Positions 36,156 to 46,800 of a stretch of 62,431 nt of DNA are shown piece after piece. Origin of the DNA: a virus; the IMG/VR virus record IMGVR_UViG_3300034102_000985, positions 1 through 62,431 of that record. The stretch is one strand, 5' to 3'. The notes under the pieces are model-generated. The model saw only the letters and a program-made list of their open reading frames with translations. It had not been told where the DNA came from and did no database searches. Within the stretch, counting starts at the first letter, position 1; each line of letters opens with the position of its first letter. The position numbers and the translations under genes were made by a program.

Positions 36156-37150
36156 AATGATCCACTAAATCCAAAATCATCTCCAGCTGGAATTAATTCA
36201 TCATCTGCAGAAGTTATCTTTTTAACTGGAGCACCTAAAACATGATTTAAAACCTTGGTGTTATATGCACCTCTTTCTACTATGAGTGTATTATTATTCT
36301 TAGATTTAATGTACATAGTTTCTTCATTTATCATTATATAAGTTTTAATTGGAATATCTGATGAATCATCTACTATAATTTCCATATCAGTAAGATTTAC
36401 ATCTCTAGATAAATTGGTTTCAATATCACCAGTATAATTTTTAGTTGCTTTTGCTTCTGATGAATATGTGACTTGTCTTGACCCACTACTATCTCCAGCA
36501 GTATATCCAATAGTAACTTTTTTGATAATATCTTTTGATGTTTCTGGACCAGAAATTGGACCAAAAAGATATGTTTTTGCTGTGAAGTTTAAAGTGTATA
36601 TTAAAGCTCTCCTAGTATTAAAATCACCCTCATAATCATCTTGCATAGTAAGATTTTCGAGTGTTAATGGAACATCTCTTTTTTCACCAATCGTATCTAC
36701 TAAATTAACACTTAAAACAAAAGAGGGTTGAAAATATGGCAATATTTGTTCGACTATTTGTAACATATCATCATTTAACTGTGTCATAATAGATAATTGA
36801 AAATCCATATTGTATGGAACTGGCATGTACGCCTTTCTAATATCTGTTCCGTCAGTTGTAATTGTAGTTGCAAATGATTGAGTTGGTGCTAATTTCCTAC
36901 TACTATCATAAGATAACCCAACAAACTCAAAAGACATCCTAGGTAGAGTAATCTGGACTGGTTTATTGAGATCTGGAGATTGCTCTAACCTTGCCAAAAA
37001 CTTTTGTGTTGGACCATATGCCAATGGAACCTTTGTTATCTCTAAAATATTTCCATCAGAATCTCTTTTCTGTATAGAAATATCATTAAACAAAGTTCCA
37101 AAAGAAACAATGGTTTTCCTTAAAATTTCGTGATAAAAATATTCAAACAT
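36152..37150 (-). CDS. 15: Tail terminator / sheath stabiliser gp15
   Basis: This protein caps the completed tail and provides the surface that joins the head. It starts FEYFYHEILRKTIVSFGTLF, followed by NDISIQKRD and PLAYGPTQKFLARLEQ, then QITLPRMSFEFVGLSYDSSR and YNMDFQLSIMTQLNDDMLQI, all typical of T4-like gp15. It has 332 residues against 272 in T4. Residues about 250-310 (MEIIVDDSSDIPIKTYIMIN, TMYIKSKNNNTLIVERGAYN) match a module also found in gp7 and the DUF4815 protein. The end GDDFGFSGSL is typical of marine members. It follows gp14 by three bases. Confidence 0.96.
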   Translation of the reverse strand: MFEYFYHEILRKTIVSFGTLFNDISIQKRDSDGNILEITKVPLAYGPTQKFLARLEQSPDLNKPVQITLPRMSFEFVGLSYDSSRKLAPTQSFATTITTDGTDIRKAYMPVPYNMDFQLSIMTQLNDDMLQIVEQILPYFQPSFVLSVNLVDTIGEKRDVPLTLENLTMQDDYEGDFNTRRALIYTLNFTAKTYLFGPISGPETSKDIIKKVTIGYTAGDSSGSRQVTYSSEAKATKNYTGDIETNLSRDVNLTDMEIIVDDSSDIPIKTYIMINEETMYIKSKNNNTLIVERGAYNTKVLNHVLGAPVKKITSADDELIPAGDDFGFSGSL

Positions 37151-37153
37151 TTT

Positions 37154-39583
37154 TTAAACTGTTCCAAATGGATTTGTTTCTGAAAAATCTATTATCTCAG
37201 ATGCTTCTTGTTGAATTGTATAATTTTGAGCAAAAGGATCTTGAAGATTATCTGTATTTATAAGTTTTATTTTGTAACTAGCTCCAGAGGTTTCTCCAAC
37301 CAAATATTCATTATTTGAAAATTCTCCATTTATATTTGATAAAACTAAAGTTCTAGTAATACCATCCCAACTTTTAACTTTTCCTCTAGTACTACTTATT
37401 GTACCAACAACAATTTCATTAAAACTGAAAGATCCTATTCCCGTAGTAGGTGGTGCAGAAAAACTTATTGTTGGTGATTGAGTATACCCTAATCCAGCAT
37501 TTATTATACTAATAGATGTTACTGTTCCTGAAGAATCTATATTAGCTCTTGCTTCAGCTCTTACTTTTTGGAATGATGTTGTAGCAATACTCACTTGAGG
37601 TGAAGTTGAATATCCAAAACCTGGATTAGTTACAAGTATTGATGTGATATATCCAGAATTATTAACTACTGGTCTTCCTTTTGCTGTTATTAGTTTTGTT
37701 GGTGCGTTTACTGTTGCAATAGGATTTCCACTATATCCAGATCCATTGTATGTTATATTGAGTGAAGATAATTTTCCATTTGAAATTATTGGTAAGGCAG
37801 TAGCATGTTCAAATGTGTGTAAAAATAGTGTGTTTGCTGTAGTAGTAAACCCAATTACTGGTATATTTACGTCATAATTTTGACAATCATTTTCAATCCT
37901 GAATTCGTCAATATAGCAACTAGTGTTTACACTATGTTTTATCAGTATTCCTTCTGAAGAAACATATAGATTTGGTTCCCCAGAACTTAAGACGTACTGA
38001 TTTCCATCAACAACTATAAATGTGTTATATCCACTATATGGATTTTGTGTTTTTTGGAATGATATAAAGTGCCACTCATCATCATTTAAATTAATTGGAA
38101 CCTCTAGAGTTTCAAGACCGTTTAAAATAGATACCTCTAATCTTGAATTACTCTTTAAATCTATTTTCCATTCGTATGATCCATATAGTCCTTTGGAATA
38201 TATTATAGTTCCTGGTTGAAATGTATTTTTTAATTTTAAGAAAAAGTCTACTCTACCATTTCTAAAAATATCAGATCCAATATTATTGCAAACTATATCC
38301 AAAGTTGTTCCATCTAGGTATCCACTTGAAGATCCAAATTTATACGTTGATGTTGTTAATCCACCTCCAGTAAATTTAATTGTATTTACTACAGTTGTAG
38401 TATATCCAGCTCCTGGATTTGTAATTGGGATATTTAAAATTCTAGTATCAACATCAATTACTGGGGATAATAATGCATTAGTTAAAATTGGATTTGGGAA
38501 GTTAAATTCTCTGGTATTATCAAAGAAACCTTGCTGATCATTTATAGATATTGAAGTAACAAATCCAGATGAATTAATATTTCCTGTTAAAGATGCTGTG
38601 GATGTTGAAGATGTTCCTGGAGCAGAAATTGTGACTACTGGTGGATCTACGTACCCATAACCACCACTTAAAATAGTAACAATACCAACAATTCCATTTC
38701 CTATTACTGCCTTTGCTGCTGCGCCAGATCCACCACCGCCGATAAACGTTACTGAAGGTGTCGTAGTGTACCCATATCCAGTTTTTGTTAATTCTACACC
38801 TTGAATTCTTAATAAAGAAGAATTTGGTTCACATAAATCTGTCAATCCTCCTATCATTGTAGCAATTCCAGAAGCGGTTCCATTTGGATCTGGTGATGAT
38901 GAAATTGCTACAACGGGTGTTGATTTATATCCTTTACCTCTGTTTGTTAAATTGATATATCTAACACCACCAAACACTAATCCAGACGTTGCAACTGGTA
39001 AAGAACCAATGCCAATCATCTTGAAAGTTTGTGTGTATCCTTCATTCTGCACATTATCGTCTATAAATTCTATTCCAGTATCTATATTTTCATTATTGTA
39101 TCTGAATAATTCACACTTTAATTCGTAAGTATAACTTCCTTTTAAAGAATAAAAAGGTTTTTCGTGTTCGACGTATTTAATTTCAAATAATCTATCGCCT
39201 AATGGAAAATATACTAAATCACCTTCTTTTGGTCTACTGTATAATTTTACATTAGGTAAATTTTCCAATAAAGGTTTTAAATATACCTCATACCTTTCTC
39301 TAGAAATAGTTAATGTTAAATCATCAAGTTCTTGAATTCCAAACTTGGACATTAACGTGCCAACATTTCCATATCCATCATATGTTTCTACATATGCTTC
39401 TATTGGATATGCATATTTAAAATCTGAATTTATTACTTCTTCAATAATAGTTTTTTCATTGAAATATAGTCTTGGAATATAATATATGTCAACACCATAA
39501 ATTTTCAAGTGCTCATTTACAAGATCTTGTACAAGACCTCTTTCTGTCTGTGATCCTTGAAGAAAAAATGGATTGAGTGCCAT
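37154..39583 (-). CDS. 14: Neck protein gp14 with LamG-like and repeat insertions
   Basis: The N-terminal 195 residues are a clear gp14: MALNPFFLQGSQTERGLVQD, IYYIPRLYFNEKTIIEEV, PKEGDLVYFPLGDRLFEIKY and YSLKGSYTYELKCELFRY. The protein is 809 residues, against 256 in T4. The rest is inserted or appended. Residues about 205-330 and 610-720 carry GxGY repeats (GYGYTTTPSVTFIGGGGSGA, GYGYVDPPVVTISAPG). Residues about 410-575 look like a LamG/concanavalin-like domain (YKFGSSSGYLDG, DEWHFISFQKTQNPYSGYN, CYIDEFRIEN). About 730-780 holds FSNNEYLVGETSGASYKI. In T4, gp13 and gp14 close the filled head; here the neck would also display extra domains. Confidence 0.94.
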   Translation of the reverse strand: MALNPFFLQGSQTERGLVQDLVNEHLKIYGVDIYYIPRLYFNEKTIIEEVINSDFKYAYPIEAYVETYDGYGNVGTLMSKFGIQELDDLTLTISRERYEVYLKPLLENLPNVKLYSRPKEGDLVYFPLGDRLFEIKYVEHEKPFYSLKGSYTYELKCELFRYNNENIDTGIEFIDDNVQNEGYTQTFKMIGIGSLPVATSGLVFGGVRYINLTNRGKGYKSTPVVAISSSPDPNGTASGIATMIGGLTDLCEPNSSLLRIQGVELTKTGYGYTTTPSVTFIGGGGSGAAAKAVIGNGIVGIVTILSGGYGYVDPPVVTISAPGTSSTSTASLTGNINSSGFVTSISINDQQGFFDNTREFNFPNPILTNALLSPVIDVDTRILNIPITNPGAGYTTTVVNTIKFTGGGLTTSTYKFGSSSGYLDGTTLDIVCNNIGSDIFRNGRVDFFLKLKNTFQPGTIIYSKGLYGSYEWKIDLKSNSRLEVSILNGLETLEVPINLNDDEWHFISFQKTQNPYSGYNTFIVVDGNQYVLSSGEPNLYVSSEGILIKHSVNTSCYIDEFRIENDCQNYDVNIPVIGFTTTANTLFLHTFEHATALPIISNGKLSSLNITYNGSGYSGNPIATVNAPTKLITAKGRPVVNNSGYITSILVTNPGFGYSTSPQVSIATTSFQKVRAEARANIDSSGTVTSISIINAGLGYTQSPTISFSAPPTTGIGSFSFNEIVVGTISSTRGKVKSWDGITRTLVLSNINGEFSNNEYLVGETSGASYKIKLINTDNLQDPFAQNYTIQQEASEIIDFSETNPFGTV

Positions 39584-39591
39584 AGAATTTC

Positions 39592-40431
39592 TTACCCTAT
39601 CATGTCTAGTGGTGGTAATTCATATGTCGAAGACATTTTATTCATAATTTCATCTATTTCTCTTTGGGCATCATCATATAATTGTCTTCCATTCAGTTCA
39701 ATTCCACCTGGAAGTTTTACTCCTTGGAATTTAATTAAGTTTTGTCCCCATTGTCTTTTAATTAATGAAGTCAAATAGGGCTTTAAAAATGAATCGTTCC
39801 AAACTCTACTATAATCGTTTGGATCTAATGCTCTATAACAATCAATTACTAGATATTGTCCAACAGTAACACTAGACCAATCAATATCTAGATACAATCT
39901 ATCCATTCTTTGATTAAATCTTATTTGTTTTTGAGTTGTCAATAAAAAGTCAATATCTTCAAGATATCTTTTAACCATAGAATATGTTAAGAGTTCCGTT
40001 GATCCCCAATAGTAAATATCATTCAAGAATAGTTGATATTTTATACTAAACATACCACTTGAGATACTATTAGATCCTTCAAAAAGAAAAATCTTATTAA
40101 TACCAATGATGGAAGGTGGAACTTGCAAATAATTAGAATTTTCAAAATAATTAAATGTTGTTGGAGTTCCAGCTATTGAAGTAGTCGCACTCGTAGACGC
40201 AATACCAACCCCACCAAACGTAGCTCTGCCTCTAGAAATATCATCCTGTGTAATTTGATGTTTTAAATACATCTGAGAAACACCATCAAAATGCCTTTCT
40301 TGGAAAAATTGAATGGCATCATCAACTAGATCTTCAATTTGTTCTTCGGCAATGTTTATTTCTAAAACTGGTGCTCCAAGTTTCCTTAAGCAGTAATCTA
40401 TTAGTTCTTGTCGTGAGGATGGTTTTGCCAT
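39592..40431 (-). CDS. 13: Neck protein gp13
   Basis: This head-completion protein sits with gp14 at the portal after packaging. At 279 residues it is close to T4 gp13 (309). The start AKPSSRQELIDYCLRKLGAP, then IAEEQIEDLVDDAIQFFQER, and the C-terminal KRQWGQNLIKFQGVKLPGGI and QLYDDAQREIDEIMNKM are diagnostic. Unlike gp14 and gp15 it carries no obvious inserted module. It follows a short gene by three bases and precedes gp14 by eight, so gp13-gp16 form one translational unit. Confidence 0.96.
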   Translation of the reverse strand: MAKPSSRQELIDYCLRKLGAPVLEINIAEEQIEDLVDDAIQFFQERHFDGVSQMYLKHQITQDDISRGRATFGGVGIASTSATTSIAGTPTTFNYFENSNYLQVPPSIIGINKIFLFEGSNSISSGMFSIKYQLFLNDIYYWGSTELLTYSMVKRYLEDIDFLLTTQKQIRFNQRMDRLYLDIDWSSVTVGQYLVIDCYRALDPNDYSRVWNDSFLKPYLTSLIKRQWGQNLIKFQGVKLPGGIELNGRQLYDDAQREIDEIMNKMSSTYELPPLDMIG

Positions 40432-40434
40432 TTT

Positions 40435-40608
40435 TTATAACTGTCCTAAGTTAGAAATAACCTCTTGTTGCTGAAAATATAACTTAATGTAAGATTTAGT
40501 TAAATTTCTCAAAGCATTAATATCATCTATATTATCTATATCTCTAGATAATTTCTCATATTCAAATGACTTTGAAATACTAGTTAATTCAATATCAGTG
40601 TGATCCAT
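40435..40608 (-). CDS. 57-residue helical protein before gp13
   Basis: I start it at the ATG at 40608, which has GGAAAG seven bases upstream and overlaps the previous gene's stop by 14 bases. A TTG five codons earlier is possible but has no better ribosome-binding site. The sequence (DHTDIELTSISKSFEYEKLS, then RDIDNIDDINALRNLTKSYI) is helical and ends with a Gln/Leu-rich segment. Small genes of this type precede gp13 in marine T4-like phages, and no function is known to me. Position suggests a late protein; it might be an assembly helper. Confidence 0.7.
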   Translation of the reverse strand: MDHTDIELTSISKSFEYEKLSRDIDNIDDINALRNLTKSYIKLYFQQQEVISNLGQL

Positions 40609-40849
40609 TGATAATCTTTCCAAGTAAATTTTTAATTTCGTTTAAATCTGACTTTAATTCATTAATATCAGATTTTAACTGATCGACTTCATTTTCAATG
40701 TTATAAATGGTACTATGTTCTCTTTTTTTAGCATTTTTTAAAGACAAGTATGCCTTATGTGATTGATCATCAGTATTGATGATTGCATTTGTTAGGACAT
40801 CCCTAACCAAATGGGGATGTCCTTCAACGTTTAAATAACGCATTTCCAT
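40595..40849 (-). CDS. 84-residue coiled-coil protein
   Basis: The first 30 residues (EMRYLNVEGHPHLVRDVLTN, AIINTDD) look like a compact head domain. Residues about 48-80 (YNIENEVDQLKSDINELKSD, LNEIKNLLGKI) form a strong heptad-repeat coiled coil. The start is two bases after the stop of the DUF4815 gene, so it is co-translated. Its architecture, a small head plus an oligomerising coil, fits a small virion or scaffold component. Similar proteins are common in cyanophage-type T4-like genomes, but I do not know a function. Confidence 0.82.
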   Translation of the reverse strand: MEMRYLNVEGHPHLVRDVLTNAIINTDDQSHKAYLSLKNAKKREHSTIYNIENEVDQLKSDINELKSDLNEIKNLLGKIINGSH

Positions 40850-40851
40850 AA

Positions 40852-43800
40852 TTATGCTAATGCTATTGCTCTAAGGTCCCTTATTCTTGGTGGGAATGCC
40901 TGATTTGTAGACGTTCCTACCAATTTTATACTGAAATATTTAAATTCAGGTAAATTATCTATAGAGAACTCATAATCAGCAAAGGTTAACTCTTTACTTT
41001 CAAACCCTAAAGTTGTATTTTTTGATACAAATTTATTTGATAGACCATTGTTTCTAGAGATATCAATAATGTTTCCATTTACATCCAAATTAGAATATCC
41101 TGGGAATGGATAATAAATCATTTCACTCTCTAATGTATTAGAGATTGCATAGAAAGCTCTTATTTCGCTAGTGTTATTAACATACGCTGCAAGAAGAACT
41201 TTAATGGAAGTTGCAGAATTTTCTAACCCAATCACATTGGTTGCATAAGAAAATGCCGTTGGATCTGTAAGAATTGATGAAGTTCTGCCATCGTTGGCAT
41301 AGTCTTCAATTATATCGTTAACTCTATTGGTAATAAGAATAAGACCCACTCTATCTAAATCTATTACTGGAGAAACAAAGGAATCTTCAGTAGTTAGATT
41401 AAATGTTACTGACAACGACTTATTTCCAGGAGAAGTTAATAAATTGTTAGTTTCATTTACTCTAGATGCAATTAATCTAGGTGTGTTAAAATACGTATGA
41501 GTATTGAGATTTAATGGTGCAGAATCTGTCTCAATGAATGAGATTTCATTACCACTTATACTAGTTGCCGTTGTCGTTTTAATAGTAGCAGTTATATTTG
41601 TTGATGGTAATATCATTGTTTGAACAATTGGTCTAACTGCCTCAAATTGTATATTTTGTGTTGCATTAATTAAATTACCACCACATGATTTAGTTTCTGG
41701 GATATACAATTTGGGGAATGATGTTCCAACAGATCTATTGACACCATTAGAAGACATATCAAGTTTAATATAATAGTAATCTAAACCAATTGGGTTCTCG
41801 ACATTTGCATCTTGTAAGTAATGCGTCTTATTAATTCTCCTTAGAGAAATACCATTTACTTCATATTTACTGACAACAGTACCACTTGGATATGTGAAAG
41901 ATCTTGTACCATCTATACCCCTTACAATGCCAGTTAACTGACCATTTGTTACACCAGTGTACGAAATAATTTCATCCTCTATTATTACATATCCAGGATT
42001 AGTTGAAGCAACAGATACATTTTCAAATGTATTGAAATTAGCAGTGCTTGCAATGCTAATCGCTCCAGAATCTGAATTTGAATAATTTAGTGTTAATCTG
42101 GTAGGAATTTTATCACCTTTGATATTTGATAGTACTGCACGGTTTAAATCGGAATGCATACCATGGTTTTTATGATTTACCTTGATATGTAAACCATCAT
42201 TAACCAATGAATAAGTTTCAATTTGATTTATTAATGAATTAGATCCTGAAGTTGTAACTATGGTTGTTATTCCAGTTGTTGGACTTATATATTGTACAAC
42301 TTTACTGCCACTAACTTCAAAATCACCTTGAACTTGATCTAGGATTAATTCATTTACACCAGAAAGAGTAGATAATGAGAATTTCAAATTCCTACCTAAT
42401 GACTGTGTACCAACTTGTTGTGCTGTTAATACATCACCAACTTGATATCCAGATCCACCATTAACTATTGTAGCTGCAATAGCAACACCACCATTTATAG
42501 TAATATTTGCTGTAGCATTCTTACCATCTCCAGTTAGAGATGTTAAGGATACATTATTAAATGTATAACTTGAAGCATTTGATGGAGTGTATCCAATTCC
42601 AGCGTTTATTATACCCAATGTTCCAGATGCGGAACCACCAGCACCAACATAATCAGCAGATGCATTTGTCCCAGATTGAATTATCGTGTTACCGAGAACT
42701 AATCCAGTTGTGTTAATAGTATTTGGGAAAGTGATTTTTATTTTTTTAGCATTAAAATCTAGAGAATCATTTAACAATTGTGCTACTTGGTTATTTCCAG
42801 TACTTAATTCTGGATTGTAGAAAGTAACAGAACCATTATTTTCCAAAAATACTGCCGCATAAAGATTATATTTCAAGTCTTCATATTGGCTTGGTGTCCA
42901 TGTAGAAGCATTTTGAGATTTAAATAGTGATCCTAATGTTGTTTGATTTGAAACCAATATCTGTCTTGATTCTGGTAGGCTGGCAGTAGAAATGTCAACT
43001 TCACCTAATCTAGAAATCCATAAAGTATATTCATTTGAATCTGTAAGTATTACTACAGCATGTTCTTTAGAACCTTCTAAGTAAACTGGAGATGGGAAGT
43101 GTATCTGTGTTGCTTGAGATCCATCAAAGGTTTCAAAAATTTCGTCAGGTGTTAAAACTACACGTCCAAATGGGTACACTTCTTCAGTAGGAACACCATT
43201 TCTCATTGAACGAAGTTCAACTACAACTGGAGCTACTGGATCTTTAGTCCTAAAAAATAACTCAACTGTAGTAACAAATCTTCCTGTAGGATTAGGTACA
43301 AAGAAAGACTGCGCCAGAGGGTCCTTCCCGCCTCTTGGTGGTGGTGGATCGGGTCTCCTTGGTGGTGGAGGGTCTGGCCTTGGTGTAGGTGGCGGCGGCG
43401 CAGGTTGAGGCTGTGGTGCTGGTTGTGGTGGTGGAGGAGGGGGAGATGGTGGATTCCCTGGTCTTGGTGGTGAAGGTGGTGGACTTGGATTTGGTCTTGG
43501 TGGTGGGTTTGGTGCTGGTGGTGGAGGAGGAGGTGGTGGTGGTAGAGGTTGAGTACTAACAGTCTGACTATTGGTAACAACTTGTGTAGTTGATACGTCG
43601 GTTACATCTCTTGTCTCACTAGTTGATACATTAGTAAATCTAGGACTTCTTGTTGATCTTATTGTTTCTTGTAAGTTATTAATAGATCCTTGAGCAAAAT
43701 ATTGCTCTTCACCAGAAGTAGAAACTAATCCACCGATAGTCGTATTTACAGAACTACTGGTCAACCTAAAAACTTTTATTCCAACTTCAAATCTTGGATT

Positions 43801-46800
43801 TGTTATTATATTTGGATTTGGAATAAAGAAAGAACCTATAATAGATCCAATTTGATCAGTTACCAATCTAACACTTGTAATTATAGCTTCTCCTTGAGAA
43901 CCTCTAATTCTCATCCCAGGTTGAATGAAACCACTGTATAATCCTTGAGTATTATCTGCTAATGAAGCCGTATCAACGTTTAATAAAATAGAAGAACTTG
44001 AGTAATCTGAAGGAATAGTGTAATTCTTATTATAAGGACTTACAGTAAAAACATCAGTTGGGTTGGAAATTGGTCCAAATTTATGATTGGATTTGGCAAC
44101 TCTAAATGATATTGATGCTGTAGAAGAATTTGTTTCAGTTTCATTTCCCGTGGTCATTCTACCAACAACACGCTCACCAACCACAAATTGCCCACTTATC
44201 ATATTAATTTCGATAAGTTTTGGAATAACAAATCTAGTAACCTCCACACTATCGAAGAATCCATAAACTGTGGTGAATGGTCTAAATTTCTTTCCAGTAA
44301 ATTCTATATTTCTAGACCTCATGAAAGGTATAACCGAGGTGCTTACTACACGATCACCTTCACTCAGAATATTAATCTGCTCAGACAATCTTAATTGATT
44401 ACCTTGTCTAGTTTGAGTACCAGTTCTGTTTACAGTAGTAGTTTCAGTATTTTGGAAAGTGTTTGTGGTTACAATCGCATTACCAGTATTTTGAACTGAT
44501 GAACCAGTTTGAACCGATTGATTTGTTACCGTTACAGTTCTACCAGTCCAAGTTGTTTCCCAAGCACCCCAAGTAACTGGACTTAATCCTGTTTGTGGAT
44601 CATATCCACTAAAGACTAATTGATTTCTTGTTTCGGTATAATTATCAACCTCAATGGTTTGTGCTGCCATACGCACTTGATCAATCCATATATCAGATGA
44701 TGGGAAAAGATCAATTGTTCCTGTATATGAAGTTACTAGATATGGAGTTACATTCTCAACTCTTGTTGCAAACTGCTGTTGAAGTTCTAAACTTTCAAAA
44801 TAATCTAGTGTTAATAGTTGTCCTGTTCTTCTTACATTAGTCCCAATCAAATCATTGGAGAACTTTACATCAGATAAAGGTGATGCTGATGTTCCTATTC
44901 CAATTAATGATTGAGATCCTAGTAATAAATCAACTTGAGTTACGAAAGGAGAAGGTCTCAGTTCTAAGTTAGATGGGTCAATACTATTAGTTACTGGTCC
45001 AATTTTTAATTGATTTTTTGTATCTGAAAAATTATCTACAAAAATACCAGATTTAAATCTGTTTAATCCAGAACTATCTGGTATGTGTAAATTCTCAGTT
45101 TTTGTTTCTAATAGTGATAGTGCAGTATAATACTCTAGATTTTCTATTCTATTTTCTAATAAAGCAATATCAGACATTCTATAACGCTTATGCTCTTTCA
45201 GTCTGATACTCGAATTAACAGTATTGCACAAGTAAGGTGGATGACTGATAGTAGCAACTTCTAGAGCATCATCAATATTGTTTGGTGTAGGTGGATTTTC
45301 ATCAGGAGTACCTTTTACTAATTGGAATATTCCTGTTTTGGATAAAAATAGTTTATCTATTCTTGGTAGATAGAATGAGTAATTTAATACAATTGATTCA
45401 TCTGATGCTAGAATATTTTTCGATGAATTATCTAGCGAATTAAATGATCTTGCATAAAATTCAAATGGAGAATATGAAGTTGTGTTTGCATCAAATTTAG
45501 AAACTCTTGGACGAATATCAATAACATCAGTCAATTTAATGTTATTCTTAATTTGTGGAAGAATACAATAGTCAAATTGATTGTACGACGATGCTGTAGT
45601 TATATCCCCATCATCAGTGGAGGAATAACTTCCACTTTCAAAAATAATTTTTAATTTTCTTTTTGGTTCACCAGAATTATTATTTCTAATAATTCTTGCA
45701 TAGTCACATATAGTTTCTCTTTGTCCACTATCAAGTGTATATCTGTTTGTAATATTGGATGAACCATCCGCAAATCCTTGGATTATACCGTTTATATTAC
45801 TATCTGAAAACTTTATTCTTTCTCCAATTTTAAATCTAAGGTCATTCAAATATACAAATCCTAGATTTAAACTATCTACAAATTCTGAATAAATTCCTAT
45901 GGCACCACTTTCTTCCCCTATAAACTCTTCACCTAATAACAAGTCATCAACTCTTCCAGTAGGACCATTCAAACCAATCATTGTTAATTCTGGTAACAAT
46001 GGGTCTGAAATATCATTCGATTCGAAGATGCCATATATTTTAGTAACATCTGGATATAATAGACATAGATCTCTATCCTGAACTCTTAGTCCATAACCAT
46101 AGTTACCATATGATAATCCATCATTTAGAGTAGTTGATCCTATACCAGATTGAGTGTATTGGGATTTATTTACAATAATTGAATTTACTCTAACTTTATT
46201 TTTAATTTTATTTTTTAAGTTTATTTTTTGTAATGTTGCAATTAATCTCCCAGTTCCAGAAGAAGTTTGTAAACCTTGTATTATTATTTCCTTATTTCCA
46301 GCAGAATACGTAAATTTATCACTAGATAAAGGTTCTACAATTCCAGTAGAAGTTATCAATACATATCTTTCTTCATCAAAAGGTAAAAATGTTTCCCCAG
46401 TATCTGCTTGTAAAGTATTTGTTGAATTTGCTGTGATGGTTATATTATATTCTTTTCTAATTGTTAGAGAAGAACCAGTTAGATCTACTTCAGATATCCA
46501 TTCTTTAGGTAGAGGAGTATATAATGTATTATCAGTTGATGATTGATATTTTGATCCAATAACTGAAAAGTCTACAGGATTAATTGAAGACGTTGGTAAT
46601 CCACCATCATTTATAGAATTGACGGTATTAATTCCTACTATTACTATAGTATAATCTCCAGTTATAGACTGTACTTTAGCATAAGTTTTAACTTGAGAAT
46701 TGCTTGATGTTGTATTAGTGAAAGAAACTAAATCACCAACTCTTACTCTATTTGTAAATTCTAAAGAATTTGAGGTGACAGTAGATACTCCTGGTGCTGT

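Noticed and set aside
43233-43580. His-rich open frame in another minus-strand frame across the proline tract
   Set aside because: It arises from CCN-rich composition in a different frame of the DUF4815 gene and has no start context.
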